Shown piece after piece: positions 17,878-26,748 of a DNA stretch of 37,908 nucleotides. The DNA is from SAR86 cluster bacterium. Lineage in GTDB: Bacteria; Pseudomonadota; Gammaproteobacteria; Magnimaribacterales; D2472. Both the position numbers and the translations under genes were made by a program. The stretch lies in assembly GCA_004212975.1 (NCBI GenBank), contig SHBF01000007.1, forward strand, positions 1 to 37,908, written 5' to 3'. Numbering within the stretch: the first letter of the stretch is position 1; each line of letters starts with the position of its first letter. The notes beneath the pieces were generated by a model. The model did not search any database. It was not told where the DNA came from and saw only the letters and a program-made list of their open reading frames with translations.

Positions 17878-18668
17878 TAATGATCCTCATAACCCTCATC
17901 GCCTGGATACAAAACATTCCATGTTCCATTTTCTTTGTAAAACTTCGGTAGTATAGGCTTGATATCATTTTTCGTTAAATTTTTTTGATTTTCAAGCATT
18001 TCTCTTGCAGAAGTAAAATTTGAACATAATTTTAGATTTTCTGTAGTAGGCAAAATCATCTGCATGTCACCTTCCATTGCTTTTTTTAGTGCGTTATTTG
18101 GATTTATCCATAAGCTATGAGTTAATTCCATACCATCGTGCTGAACAACTTGATTTTCAGGCAAATATGCAATAAAAAATCTTGTGTCAAAACGTTTTAT
18201 TTCAAAATCAGGCGTAATCCAATGAGATAATGGTGCAATATTTTTAACAGTTAGAATTAGCTCTTCTCTCTTACAAATTTCTAAAAAAGATATCTCATGA
18301 TTGGTTAGATCCTTTCTATATTTGTCAAACTTATTTTTATCCTTACCTTCTAAGTCTAATTTTTCTCCAGACTTTCTTTTTGCTAATAATATTCCGACCT
18401 CTTCAAAACTCTCTCTTATACAAGCAATCCAATAACTCAAACCGCTCTCGTTTAGACCAAGAATTTCAGAAGCTATAGAATCGTTATATCCATCACAGTA
18501 TGATTTCCATTCTTTTTGAAAGTCATCTTCATCAATCTTTCCACCAGGAAAAACATATAAGTTTCCAAAAGGTGACTTTTTAGATCTTTTTACCATTAAG
18601 ACCTCAATTCCCTCTTTCGAATCCCTTAAAACAAGAACAGTTGCAGCAGGAGTTAAATTTTTATTCAT
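17877..18668 (-). CDS. Nudix hydrolase with a split Nudix box (NUDT19-like)
   Basis: A 263-residue Nudix-family pyrophosphohydrolase. The start of the box is FPGGKIDEDD (about 40-49), and the REUxEExGU half is RESFEEVGILL (85-95). Between them lie about 35 extra residues including a WKSYCDGYNDSIASEI helix, the same kind of insertion as in mammalian NUDT19, a CoA diphosphatase. The substrate may therefore be CoA or an acyl-CoA, which is inference. It heads a two-gene unit with a LACTB2-like hydrolase; I recall this pairing as recurrent in proteobacteria. Its start is 32 bases from the divergent alpha/beta hydrolase. Confidence 0.82.
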   Translation of the reverse strand: MNKNLTPAATVLVLRDSKEGIEVLMVKRSKKSPFGNLYVFPGGKIDEDDFQKEWKSYCDGYNDSIASEILGLNESGLSYWIACIRESFEEVGILLAKRKSGEKLDLEGKDKNKFDKYRKDLTNHEISFLEICKREELILTVKNIAPLSHWITPDFEIKRFDTRFFIAYLPENQVVQHDGMELTHSLWINPNNALKKAMEGDMQMILPTTENLKLCSNFTSAREMLENQKNLTKNDIKPILPKFYKENGTWNVLYPGDEGYEDH

Positions 18669-18693
18669 ATATTTAATTGATATGGCTTAGAAT
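18664..18693 (+). promoter_or_regulatory. Promoter of the alpha/beta hydrolase gene, predicted leaderless
   Basis: TAGAAT (18688-18693) ends seven bases before the ATG at 18701. A possible -35 is TTCATA (18664-18669, spacer 18), which overlaps the start codon of the divergent Nudix gene. Confidence 0.45.
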
Positions 18694-18700
18694 ACTGCTT

Positions 18701-19591
18701 ATGAGAATCAGTGACAATCTAATTAAGGATATAGCAAATGCTCCTGAATGGTTTTTTGAAGCCATTAAAGTAGAGCCAAAAGAATGCGAAATTGAAAATC
18801 CAAAAGGAAATCTCTCTTATTCAAAATGGGATTGTGATTCAGAAAGTAAAAACCTGCTTATATTTATCCATGGAACTGGAGCGCATAAAAAATGGTGGTA
18901 TCCAATAGCTCCACATTTTACAGAAAATACTAATGTGATCGCAGTTGATCTTCCAGGCATGGGTGATTCGGGTTTTAGAGATAAATACAGCATCAAAGAT
19001 TTTGGTCAATGTATTATTTCAATTATTGAAAAAGAAAAATCAGCTAAGCTCATTGATAATGTCTTCATTGTTGGACATTCTCTAGGTGGTCAAGTTGCAG
19101 CATATGTCGCCTCTGAAAAAAAAGAACTTGTTTCTAGCTTAATAATGATCGATACCTTTATAAGGCCACCCGACTGGGATCCTTCGCAACATGAGGGCGG
19201 TCCTCTTAGAATGATCAAATATTATCCAGATAAAGCTACTATTTTAAAAAGGTTTAGGCTTTTACCTGAACAGGAATGTCTAAATGATTGGTTTGTAAGA
19301 TATATAGCAGAACATTCTGTTCGAAAAACTGATGAAGGATGGCGATGGAAGTTTGATGATTCTATGTTTAATAGCTTGGAAAGATTGTTTGGTTATCAAT
19401 TTTCATTTGGATGCCCTGCTCTATTTATTCATGGTGCAAATAGTTTACTCATGTTAGGTAATATCCTTGGCAACATAAAAAATATGTATTCAAATATCAT
19501 GGAATTTGAAGAAATTCCTGGTGCAGCCCATCATGTCCCTCTCGATAAACCCTTGGAAATAGTTGATATAATTAAAAATCGTTTATTTTAA
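18701..19591 (+). CDS. Alpha/beta-fold hydrolase
   Basis: A 296-residue hydrolase of the alpha/beta fold. The oxyanion segment FIHGTGAHKKWW, the DLPGMGDSG loop, the nucleophile elbow GHSLGGQ (Ser127) and the C-terminal histidine in PGAAHHVPLD are visible. The acid residue is not certain. No signal peptide is seen, so it is probably cytoplasmic. The substrate cannot be told; esterase and other C-C or C-X hydrolase activities are all compatible. A TTG at 18677 would add eight residues, but the ATG at 18701 is preferred on promoter spacing. It is followed after two bases by the paraoxonase-like gene, suggesting linked roles. Confidence 0.83.
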   Translation: MRISDNLIKDIANAPEWFFEAIKVEPKECEIENPKGNLSYSKWDCDSESKNLLIFIHGTGAHKKWWYPIAPHFTENTNVIAVDLPGMGDSGFRDKYSIKDFGQCIISIIEKEKSAKLIDNVFIVGHSLGGQVAAYVASEKKELVSSLIMIDTFIRPPDWDPSQHEGGPLRMIKYYPDKATILKRFRLLPEQECLNDWFVRYIAEHSVRKTDEGWRWKFDDSMFNSLERLFGYQFSFGCPALFIHGANSLLMLGNILGNIKNMYSNIMEFEEIPGAAHHVPLDKPLEIVDIIKNRLF

Positions 19592-19593
19592 AT

Positions 19594-20964
19594 ATGAACT
19601 ACTTCTATTTCTTTTTCTTTGTTTTTTTAGGTATTTTGGTTTGGATTAAACCATTTGCTGAATTTTTAAAAAATAGGATTCTTTCAAGCAATAACATCAA
19701 TATTATTGCAGGCATAACACTATTAATAGGTTTGATATGTGTTTATGTAGCTTTGACAGATGAATATTGGTTTGAAAGAGTATGGAGGATTGTTACTTTT
19801 TCTTTAGGAATAATTTTGATCATAAGAGGTATAGCAGCGATGTTCTTTTTTAATCAAATAAAAAAAGCTATCCCTTTTGTCTTCCTTCATTATTTTAAAT
19901 TTATGAGCATTATTTCAGTAATGTTTTTTACATTAGCGTTCTTTGTCGTTTCCTCTGACTATGTTGGACCACAAAAAGATATAAGTAATTGTAGTTCAGA
20001 TAATAAAATTAGGCTTATTTGTGGTTTTAAGAATCCTGAGGACATAGTGATAACGCCTGACAAAAAATTTCTGTTAATGTCAGAATTTGGAGGAATTGGT
20101 CCATATGAGGAACAAAAATCAGGCTACTTTGCTTTATTAGATTTAGAAACAAAAACTAAAGTCATTCCAAATATAACAATTGAAGAAAATATTTGGGGCG
20201 ATCCTAAATGTACGAGAACAATTAATAAAAAATATGGTCCTCATGGAATTGACTTAATAAAAAGAAATGACGGGCGTTATCAACTCGGGGTCATTAATCA
20301 TTATCCAGATGAAAGTATAGAAATGTTTGAGATGGTAAAAAAGGAAAATTCATGGGATATGGTTTGGAGAGGATGTATAGATGTGCCATATGAGTTTTAT
20401 TTTAATGACATTAGTTTAAGAAAAAATGGAGGCTTCTATGCGTCTCATATGTACGATAGGGAAGTAACTCTTAACGAATGGCTTTTCGTTTCAATAATAA
20501 AATCTAATACAGGATTTCTTGTCGAATGGATAGAAAATAGATTCAAAAAAATTGATGGCTCCGATGGAAGCGGTCCTAATGGTATTGCTTTGGATGAAGA
20601 CTCTAATATTATTTATATAAACTATAACCAAGGTGATTCGATAACAAAATTTGATCTCTCACTTAATAAAAAATTAGATGAAAAGTTTATTGAAGCGCCA
20701 GATAATCCTTATATAGATGGTAATGACATTTGGATTACCTCATTAGATTTTCAACCTAATGATTTTGGAGATTGTGAGTTTAAAAAAAGTTGTTCCCTAC
20801 CATTTTCTATTTATAAATTAGATAAAAATAATTTAGAAATAAAAAATGAATACGCATTTTCCAAAACTGTTTTTGGTCTTCCTACCGTTGCTGTTCCAAT
20901 AAAGGATGAAGTTTTTTTAGGATCATTCCATTCTGACAGATTGGGGATAATAGAAATTAAATAA
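19594..20964 (+). CDS. Membrane-anchored paraoxonase/arylesterase-like beta-propeller
   Basis: A 456-residue fusion. Residues 1-122 hold about four membrane segments (1-18, 36-54, 66-86, 100-122). Residues about 133-456 look like a six-bladed calcium propeller of the paraoxonase (PON) type. Segments that line up with human PON1 are PEDIVI (Glu149/Asp150), YGPHGI (His217), GVINHYPDESIEMFE (His236), FNDISL (Asn271/Asp272), GPNGIALDEDSNIIYI (Asn329), a DN pair (Asp370/Asn371) and LGSFHSDRL near the end. These correspond to the PON calcium ligands and catalytic residues. PONs hydrolyse lactones and aryl esters. The topology would place the propeller in the periplasm if the N-terminus is cytoplasmic with four crossings reversed, but sidedness is uncertain. 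Alignment was by eye. Confidence 0.75.
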   Translation: MNYFYFFFFVFLGILVWIKPFAEFLKNRILSSNNINIIAGITLLIGLICVYVALTDEYWFERVWRIVTFSLGIILIIRGIAAMFFFNQIKKAIPFVFLHYFKFMSIISVMFFTLAFFVVSSDYVGPQKDISNCSSDNKIRLICGFKNPEDIVITPDKKFLLMSEFGGIGPYEEQKSGYFALLDLETKTKVIPNITIEENIWGDPKCTRTINKKYGPHGIDLIKRNDGRYQLGVINHYPDESIEMFEMVKKENSWDMVWRGCIDVPYEFYFNDISLRKNGGFYASHMYDREVTLNEWLFVSIIKSNTGFLVEWIENRFKKIDGSDGSGPNGIALDEDSNIIYINYNQGDSITKFDLSLNKKLDEKFIEAPDNPYIDGNDIWITSLDFQPNDFGDCEFKKSCSLPFSIYKLDKNNLEIKNEYAFSKTVFGLPTVAVPIKDEVFLGSFHSDRLGIIEIK

Positions 20965-21789
20965 ATGATAAAAGAATTTAATTTCGATTCACTTGAGAAA
21001 AGTATTCCAGAAAGATCTAGTAACTCTCATAAAGGTGATTTTGGAAAAGTCATGGTTGTTGGAGGTTCCGAGGGGATGGGAGGTGCCGCAATATTATCAT
21101 CTGAAGCAAGTTTATTTTCTGGTGCTGGACTAGTTCATCTCAGCACACATCCAATAAATGTAGAGGCAAGCCTAAAAAGAAATCCAGAAGTAATGGCATA
21201 TGGCATTGATAAAAGTTTTTCTATACCTGAGAACATTGATGTTTTGCTATGCGGTCCAGGATTAAAAAATGACGAATGGTCTAAAAATGTTTTTTATGAA
21301 GTTATTTCAACAAATAATTTTGGAGTAGTAATATTGGATGCAGGTGCACTTCATTTTATTGTGAAGAACAATTTAGAGACAAGTAAAGATAAAGTTCTTA
21401 CTCCTCATCCAGGCGAAGCTGCAAAGCTTTTAGGTATTTCAAATAATGAAGTTCAAGAGGATAGAATTAATGCCGCAAAATTAATATCAAATAAATTTTC
21501 AGCTTCTGTAATTCTTAAAGGTAAAGAGACGATTATTTGTTCTCATGGTGATGAGGAATTATTTATATGTACTGAAGGTGGGCCAGAGTTATCTTCCGGA
21601 GGCACAGGTGACGTTCTTGCTGGAGTACTATCAGCCCTTATAGCCCAAAAAGTTAATATTATTGATGCTTGCAAAATTTCTGTTGCTGTTCATGCTAGAG
21701 CGGGAGAAGAATTTAGAAATAAAACAGGTGAAATTGGCTTAAATGCATCATCATTGATACCAACCATAAGAGATTTACTTAATAAATGA
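20965..21789 (+). CDS. nnrD: ADP-dependent NAD(P)H-hydrate dehydratase, stand-alone domain
   Basis: Repairs hydrated NADH/NADPH using ADP. The 274-residue protein has the ribokinase-like YjeF C-terminal domain: GDFGKVMVVGGSEGMGGA, SGAGLVHLST, LTPHPGEAAKLLG, and the nucleotide/anion-hole block LSSGGTGDVLAG. In E. coli and most bacteria this domain is fused to the NnrE epimerase domain (total about 515 residues). Here the epimerase half is absent, and no NnrE gene is in the window. It begins at the base after the previous stop codon and overlaps tsaE by four bases, within the conserved nnr-tsaE-amiC order. Confidence 0.93.
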   Translation: MIKEFNFDSLEKSIPERSSNSHKGDFGKVMVVGGSEGMGGAAILSSEASLFSGAGLVHLSTHPINVEASLKRNPEVMAYGIDKSFSIPENIDVLLCGPGLKNDEWSKNVFYEVISTNNFGVVILDAGALHFIVKNNLETSKDKVLTPHPGEAAKLLGISNNEVQEDRINAAKLISNKFSASVILKGKETIICSHGDEELFICTEGGPELSSGGTGDVLAGVLSALIAQKVNIIDACKISVAVHARAGEEFRNKTGEIGLNASSLIPTIRDLLNK

Positions 21790-22247
21790 ATAAAATTTAC
21801 TTAGAAAATGACGAATCAACCAATAAGCTTGGTGCACTAATATCAGAGAAACTTAAAGAAATTAAAAAATCTGCAATTGAGATCCATCTTGAGGGTGATC
21901 TTGGTGCTGGAAAGACATTTTTAACCAGATCGATAATATCTAATTCAGGATGGAACGGCTTGGTAAAAAGCCCAACTTATACCTTATGTGAAGAATATGA
22001 CCTTGGAGATGTGATTTTCTTACATATTGACTTGTATAGAACTGACGAACCAGAAGACATTCATATTTTCGATTTAGATAGAAAAACTCACTTAAAAAAA
22101 ATTATAATTATTGAATGGCCACAGAAGCTTGCTGTAAAAAGAAATTTTGACTTAAAAATATCTTTTGAGCATTTCGATGATGGTAGAAAAGTATCGATTA
22201 ATGATAATGACAAATTATTTTCAAGTTTAATTAAGCATTATGAATAA
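21786..22247 (+). CDS. tsaE: tRNA threonylcarbamoyladenosine biosynthesis ATPase TsaE
   Basis: Needed with TsaB, TsaC and TsaD to make t6A37 in ANN-decoding tRNAs. The 153-residue P-loop protein has Walker A GDLGAGKT (37-44), SPTYTLCEEY, the HIDLYRTDEPEDI block and IIEWPQKL, all diagnostic of TsaE. It overlaps nnrD at its start (ATGA) and amiC at its end by eight bases, so three genes are translated in series. Confidence 0.95.
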   Translation: MNKIYLENDESTNKLGALISEKLKEIKKSAIEIHLEGDLGAGKTFLTRSIISNSGWNGLVKSPTYTLCEEYDLGDVIFLHIDLYRTDEPEDIHIFDLDRKTHLKKIIIIEWPQKLAVKRNFDLKISFEHFDDGRKVSINDNDKLFSSLIKHYE

Positions 22248-23493
22248 AATTTTATCTTTTTTATTTCTTCTTTCTTCACTTGTAAACTCAAATGAAATTT
22301 CATTTTATGAAATAAAAGATTCCGATGATCAATCCTTTGAAATATCCTTTCTTTTAGACAAGGTGTCTTTTATAAAATCTTATTCTCTTGTAGATCCCTC
22401 AAGAATTGTAATAGACGTATACCAAAGTGATTTAAAGTCGGGTGTTGAGGAAAGGTATAACTACCCTATTAAGCTAGTAAGGGCTTCTTCAAAAGAGGAC
22501 TTAACAAGAATAGTTATTGATTTATATGAATATGTTAATTGGAGTAAGCCAACTCAAGAGAAAACAGATGAAGGAATATTATTAAAAGTTAATATTAAAA
22601 AAGATAAGGAGTTAAAAAATAACATCAGAGATATTGTTGTAGCTATTGATGCTGGACATGGTGGTAAATATCCTGGTGCTGTTGGAACTAATAACATTCT
22701 TGAGAAAGATGTAACCTTGCTTATATCAAAAGAATTAGAAAGATCCTTAAGAGATACTGAAGGATATAAACCTGTAATGATTAGAAAAAGTGATGAAACC
22801 GTTAGTCTTAATGATAGATATCAAAGAGCGAGAAGATATGGAGCAGACATATTTGTTTCAATTCACGCGGATGGATTTAGACTTGAATCTGTTAAAGGCG
22901 CCTCAGTTTTTATCTGGTCTGAAGAAGCCTCAAGCTCAGTTGCAAAAAATTTATCTGAAAAAAAGAGGCAACAAATTCAAGCCGACATAAAGAATTTAAA
23001 ACCCTTCGATTTTAATGAAGACTTAGCAAGAGAAATTTATCCAGAGATTTACTTGAATAAAGTTAAAGAAAGCAAACTTCTTGGAGCAAAAATTCTTGAG
23101 CAGCTTAAGAGAGATCCATTTACTAAGATACATAAAAAGGACGTTGAATTTGCAGATTTCAGGGTTTTAAAATCAGTTGATATTCCATCTGTGTTAGTCG
23201 AATCAGGATTTCTTACAAATCCAGATGATGCAGAGAGGCTTAAAGGTAAGCCAGGCAGAAGAATGATAGCAAGATCAATTTTTTTAGGAGTAAATAACTT
23301 TTTTATTGAAAACCCTATAGAAGGAACTTTAATAACTTCAGAAACTGATTTTTTGTTTTATACAATTCAAAAAGGTGATGTTTTATCAGAGATTGCTATT
23401 AGATTTGGAGTGACAGTTGATTCTATAAACAAAACTAATAATTTAGAAAATAAATCTATTTTTCCTGGCCAAATTATTAGAATAGAAATATAG
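22240..23493 (+). CDS. amiC: N-acetylmuramoyl-L-alanine amidase (AmiC/AmiB type) with AMIN and LysM domains
   Basis: Cleaves the amide between MurNAc and the stem peptide in the septal wall. Order: signal peptide (1-17), AMIN domain (about 20-118) for envelope targeting, Amidase_3 domain (about 132-352) and a C-terminal LysM (373-416, starting YTIQKGDVLSEIA). Zinc and catalytic residues are His140 (DAGHGG), Glu155, His209 (SIHAD) and Glu321 (VESGFLTN). A helical segment between about 235 and 295 matches the autoinhibitory insertion seen in EnvC/NlpD-regulated amidases. The usual next gene, mutL, is missing; the convergent priA follows four bases later. Confidence 0.94.
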   Translation: MNKILSFLFLLSSLVNSNEISFYEIKDSDDQSFEISFLLDKVSFIKSYSLVDPSRIVIDVYQSDLKSGVEERYNYPIKLVRASSKEDLTRIVIDLYEYVNWSKPTQEKTDEGILLKVNIKKDKELKNNIRDIVVAIDAGHGGKYPGAVGTNNILEKDVTLLISKELERSLRDTEGYKPVMIRKSDETVSLNDRYQRARRYGADIFVSIHADGFRLESVKGASVFIWSEEASSSVAKNLSEKKRQQIQADIKNLKPFDFNEDLAREIYPEIYLNKVKESKLLGAKILEQLKRDPFTKIHKKDVEFADFRVLKSVDIPSVLVESGFLTNPDDAERLKGKPGRRMIARSIFLGVNNFFIENPIEGTLITSETDFLFYTIQKGDVLSEIAIRFGVTVDSINKTNNLENKSIFPGQIIRIEI

Positions 23494-23497
23494 ACAC

Positions 23498-25477
23498 CTA
23501 AGACATGTCATATGGATCAATATCATAAGACCATTTAACTTTCTTTGTTTCAGTCCAAGTTTGAATTTCATAACTAAGATAATTAAGCACTCTGTTTAAA
23601 TAAGTTCTTGTGTCAGACTTGATAATCAGATGATTTCTTGTATTCCCTTTAATCTTTAAGGGTATCGATGGAAGTGGTCCAGTAACATTAATATTTTTCT
23701 TATCATTTAAGAGATTGTTTGCTTTATCTAAAAATTTGTAGCAGCTTTCTGGACTGGGTGAAGTCGCTCTTAATATTGCAACTGTTGAGTATGGAGGCAT
23801 ATTCAAAGCCTTGTTTGTTTTAAGGCATTGCTCAGAAACCAGCCTATAGTCTCCAGTTTTAATTTGTTTAAGATTTTCATCATTAGGATATCTAGTTTGA
23901 ATGATTACTTTTGCAAGATTATTATTTCTACCTGCTCTACCAGAAACCTGAATTAATTGTTGTGAGATTTTTTCAATTGCATTTATTTCTGGGCTTAATA
24001 AACCTCCATCAGCATTAAGAATTACGCATAGCGTTACTTTAGGAAAGTCATGCCCTTTAGATAGCATTTGTGTTCCCACCAATATTGCTTCTTTGCTTGT
24101 GTTAGCCTTTTCATAAATTGCTTCAATTGATCCCTTAAGTCTTGTCGAATCATAATCCATTCTAATGATTGGTACTTTTTTAAATGTGCTTCTAAGAACC
24201 TCTTCAACTCTTTCAGTGCCGGTTCCAAGAGTGTTTATTTCATTTGAATGGCAATCTGGACATGTTTTATTTACCCCATAAACGGATTCACATTGATGAC
24301 AAATTAGTCTGTTTTTTGACTTATGAAAGACTAAATTTGATTCGCATGATGAACATTTTGCAACCCAGCCACAATTATCACATTCATATAATGGAGCAAA
24401 ACCTCTTCTATTTAGAAAAATTAATACTTGCTCTCCTTTATTGATTGCTGCTTCAATGATACTCATAGTTTGAATAGCAATTCCTCCAAGTAGAGGAGAG
24501 TCACTAATATCCAAAGGAATTAATTTTGGTGGCTTTTTGCCATCTACTCTTCTCAATAAATCAAACTTTTTGAACTTTTTCTCTTTTACAAGCTTAAGGG
24601 TTTGCAGGGATGGTGTAGCAGAACCTAAAAAAACCGGTATATTTTCTATCTGAGCTCTTTTTATAGCCAAATCTCTTCCTGAAAACTTAAAACCTTCAGC
24701 TTGCTTATATGACTGATCATGCTCCTCATCAATAATGATTGCTCCTAAATTTTTTAACGGCATCAAAACTGATGATCTTGTTCCAATAGCAATTCTTATT
24801 CCGCCAAATTTAGATCTCAGCCAAATCTTTAACCTTTGGTTTGGAGTTTGTCTGGAATGATATACGCCAATATCACCATTAAAACGATCCTTAAATCTTT
24901 TTTCTAATTGTGGTATCAGATTAATTTCTGGTACTAGAATCAAAATCGATTTATTTTGAAGAATAAATTTTTCAGCCAGTTGAAGATATATTTCTGTTTT
25001 ACCAGACCCTGTAACTCCATATATTAATGAAGGACTAAATTTTTCAACTTTATTAAGTTTAGATAGATTAATGTTTTGTTCTTTTGTTAATTTTAATTTC
25101 TTGTCTTTTTCATTTAACTTATATTCAGTATTATCATCAAGGTCGATAATAATTTTATCGTTTTGTTTTCTTAAGAGCGTTGGCATGAAAGAGAAAAATA
25201 CCTCACCAATTGGATGATGATAGTAATCTGAGGCCCATGTAATTGCTTCAAATATTGATCCGTTAAAACAAGAATATTCATCGGCTATTGAGATTATTTC
25301 TTTTAAGCCTTTTAATGACTTGGGTTTAGCTATTTTCTTTACAACTATTCCAACAATTGACTTGCTTCCAAACGGAACTATTACCCTTTTACCTTTTTTG
25401 ATTACTTCTTTTGATTTATAGGTAAAACATTGTCTTAATGGCAATCCAACAGCAATATCATAGTAAAAAATATTCAT
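23498..25477 (-). CDS. priA: Primosomal replication protein PriA (helicase)
   Basis: Restarts stalled replication forks by unwinding forked DNA and loading the primosome. The 659-residue protein is shorter than E. coli PriA (732) but complete: N-terminal 3'-end-binding domain (about 1-105), Walker A GVTGSGKTEIY (154-164), Walker B DEEH (250-253), the zinc-binding insertion with paired cysteines (CDNCGWVAKCSSC, CHQCESV, CPDCHSNE), and helicase motifs VGTQMLSKGHDF and QVSGRAGR. It is divergent from an L31 gene, as in E. coli. Confidence 0.96.
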   Translation of the reverse strand: MNIFYYDIAVGLPLRQCFTYKSKEVIKKGKRVIVPFGSKSIVGIVVKKIAKPKSLKGLKEIISIADEYSCFNGSIFEAITWASDYYHHPIGEVFFSFMPTLLRKQNDKIIIDLDDNTEYKLNEKDKKLKLTKEQNINLSKLNKVEKFSPSLIYGVTGSGKTEIYLQLAEKFILQNKSILILVPEINLIPQLEKRFKDRFNGDIGVYHSRQTPNQRLKIWLRSKFGGIRIAIGTRSSVLMPLKNLGAIIIDEEHDQSYKQAEGFKFSGRDLAIKRAQIENIPVFLGSATPSLQTLKLVKEKKFKKFDLLRRVDGKKPPKLIPLDISDSPLLGGIAIQTMSIIEAAINKGEQVLIFLNRRGFAPLYECDNCGWVAKCSSCESNLVFHKSKNRLICHQCESVYGVNKTCPDCHSNEINTLGTGTERVEEVLRSTFKKVPIIRMDYDSTRLKGSIEAIYEKANTSKEAILVGTQMLSKGHDFPKVTLCVILNADGGLLSPEINAIEKISQQLIQVSGRAGRNNNLAKVIIQTRYPNDENLKQIKTGDYRLVSEQCLKTNKALNMPPYSTVAILRATSPSPESCYKFLDKANNLLNDKKNINVTGPLPSIPLKIKGNTRNHLIIKSDTRTYLNRVLNYLSYEIQTWTETKKVKWSYDIDPYDMS

Positions 25478-25483
25478 TTTTTA

Positions 25484-25489
25484 ATTGTA
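25484..25489 (-). promoter_or_regulatory. -10 box of priA, predicted leaderless
   Basis: TACAAT on the minus strand (5/6 match) ends six bases before the priA ATG. No strong -35 or Shine-Dalgarno sequence is visible. Confidence 0.4.
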
Positions 25490-25502
25490 ATGGATTTAAT
25501 TT

Positions 25503-25530
25503 TTGATATAGTTCTCATCCTAAATATATT
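25503..25530 (+). promoter_or_regulatory. Promoter of the L31 gene, predicted leaderless
   Basis: TTGATA (25503-25508, 5/6) and TATATT (25525-25530, 5/6) are spaced by 16 bases. The -10 ends five bases before the ATG at 25536, leaving essentially no leader for a ribosomal protein mRNA. Confidence 0.55.
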
Positions 25531-25535
25531 TTATT

Positions 25536-25781
25536 ATGAAAAAAGATATACATCCTGAATACCGCGAAGTTCTATTTCATGATATCAGTGTGGATGAATA
25601 TTTTTTACTTCGCTCTACTCTGAAAACAGATAAAACAAAGGAATGGGAAGGAAAGGAGTATCCATACTACACCGTTGAGGTTTCTTCCGCCTCACATCCT
25701 TTTTATACTGGTAAACAAAAGATTATTGATACCGGTGGAAGAGTTCAAAAGTTCGAAGAAAGATTTGGTAAGAAGAAATAA
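25536..25781 (+). CDS. rpmE2: Large ribosomal subunit protein bL31, type B (zinc-independent)
   Basis: An 81-residue ribosomal protein whose start [16 protein letters not shown] and centre [13 protein letters not shown] are diagnostic of type B L31. The zinc-binding CxxC cysteines of type A L31 are absent; there is no cysteine at all. In many bacteria type B is induced on zinc starvation and type A is used otherwise, but in this genome the type B gene occupies the priA-linked place that E. coli uses for its zinc-binding rpmE. It may thus be the only L31. Convergent dut begins two bases after its stop. Confidence 0.95.
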   Translation: MKKDIHPEYREVLFHDISVDEYFLLRSTLKTDKTKEWEGKEYPYYTVEVSSASHPFYTGKQKIIDTGGRVQKFEERFGKKK

Positions 25782-25783
25782 AT

Positions 25784-26239
25784 TTAGTCTATACCTGAAC
25801 TGCCAAAACCTTTAGTACCCCTTTCTGATTTTTCGAAATCTTCAACTATTTCAAAATTTGCTTGAACTATTGGCACTATTATCATTTGAGCAATTCGATC
25901 GCCAGAATTAATTACAAATTCGTTCTTTGATCTATTCCATGCAGGAACCATTAATTCACCTTGATAATCAGAGTCTATCAATCCAACTAAATTACCAAGC
26001 ACTATCCCGTGTTTTGAACCAAGGCCTGATCTTGGAACAACCAGAGCTGCTAATTTCTCATCCTCAAGATGCATTGCAAATCCCATTGGAATCATTTCAG
26101 TTTTTCCTGGTTTCAGTATTAATTTATCTTTTATGCATGCTCTAAGATCTAAGCCTGCAGAACCTTTAGTCTCGTATTTGGGTATAGGTATTTCATTGCC
26201 AATAAGTTTATTCAATATTTTGACTTTAACCTTTTTCAA
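25784..26239 (-). CDS. dut: dUTP diphosphatase
   Basis: Hydrolyses dUTP to dUMP and pyrophosphate, keeping uracil out of DNA and feeding thymidylate synthesis. The trimeric dUTPase motifs are all present at 151 residues: [31 protein letters not shown] (catalytic Asp89), [11 protein letters not shown] and the C-terminal P-loop-like [10 protein letters not shown]. It overlaps sixA by four bases (ATGA) and lies near the L28 gene, as in many gammaproteobacteria. coaBC, the usual partner, is not here. Confidence 0.96.
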   Translation of the reverse strand: MKKVKVKILNKLIGNEIPIPKYETKGSAGLDLRACIKDKLILKPGKTEMIPMGFAMHLEDEKLAALVVPRSGLGSKHGIVLGNLVGLIDSDYQGELMVPAWNRSKNEFVINSGDRIAQMIIVPIVQANFEIVEDFEKSERGTKGFGSSGID

Positions 26240-26730
26240 TTTCTAAGTTCCTTTGGTTTAATTAATGATCTTGGTCTACATTGTTGTGAGCTTAATGAAA
26301 TCCATTCACCATCATGAGAAATTATTGCTAAATTACATGTTGTAAATCTCTCAATTGGTTTATTAGTTAATAATTCTACTAAATAATGAAGCGTAGGATT
26401 ATGTCCAACTATTAAAATATTTTTTAAGCTTTCATCTAGCTCTTTCAAGCCCTCAATAATATTAGTTGTATCACCAAAATATAGTCTGTCTGTATAGGTT
26501 GCTTTATCAATTTCAAAATTAAAACCATCAGCAGTTAAGTCAAATGTTTCTTTTGCTCTTAAAGCATTTGAACATAAAACCTTATCTATCTTTAAATCCA
26601 TATCTTTTAAAAATTTAGACATCTTCTTTGCATCACTAATGCCTCTATCTGCAAGAGGTCTTTCAAAATCGCTAAGATTTGAATTGTCCCATGAAGATTT
26701 AGCGTGTCTAAGTACATATATTTCTTTCAT
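26236..26730 (-). CDS. sixA: Histidine phosphatase, SixA family
   Basis: A 164-residue member of the histidine phosphatase (phosphoglycerate mutase-like) superfamily. The catalytic LRHAKSSW holds Arg8 and the phosphorylated His9; Arg58 (SNALRAKET) and His110 (VGHNPTLH) complete the pocket. E. coli SixA removes phosphate from histidine of the phosphotransferase protein NPr, but other members act on small phosphoesters, and no PTS gene is visible here. The RHAKSSW form is typical of SixA. A perfect TATAAT lies nine bases before its ATG. Confidence 0.88.
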   Translation of the reverse strand: MKEIYVLRHAKSSWDNSNLSDFERPLADRGISDAKKMSKFLKDMDLKIDKVLCSNALRAKETFDLTADGFNFEIDKATYTDRLYFGDTTNIIEGLKELDESLKNILIVGHNPTLHYLVELLTNKPIERFTTCNLAIISHDGEWISLSSQQCRPRSLIKPKELRN

Positions 26731-26739
26731 ATTTAATTC

Positions 26740-26745
26740 ATTATA
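26740..26745 (-). promoter_or_regulatory. -10 box of sixA-dut
   Basis: Perfect TATAAT on the minus strand, ending nine bases before the sixA ATG; the predicted leader is about two or three bases. It sits beside the divergent L28 promoter. Confidence 0.45.
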
Positions 26746-26748
26746 GTA

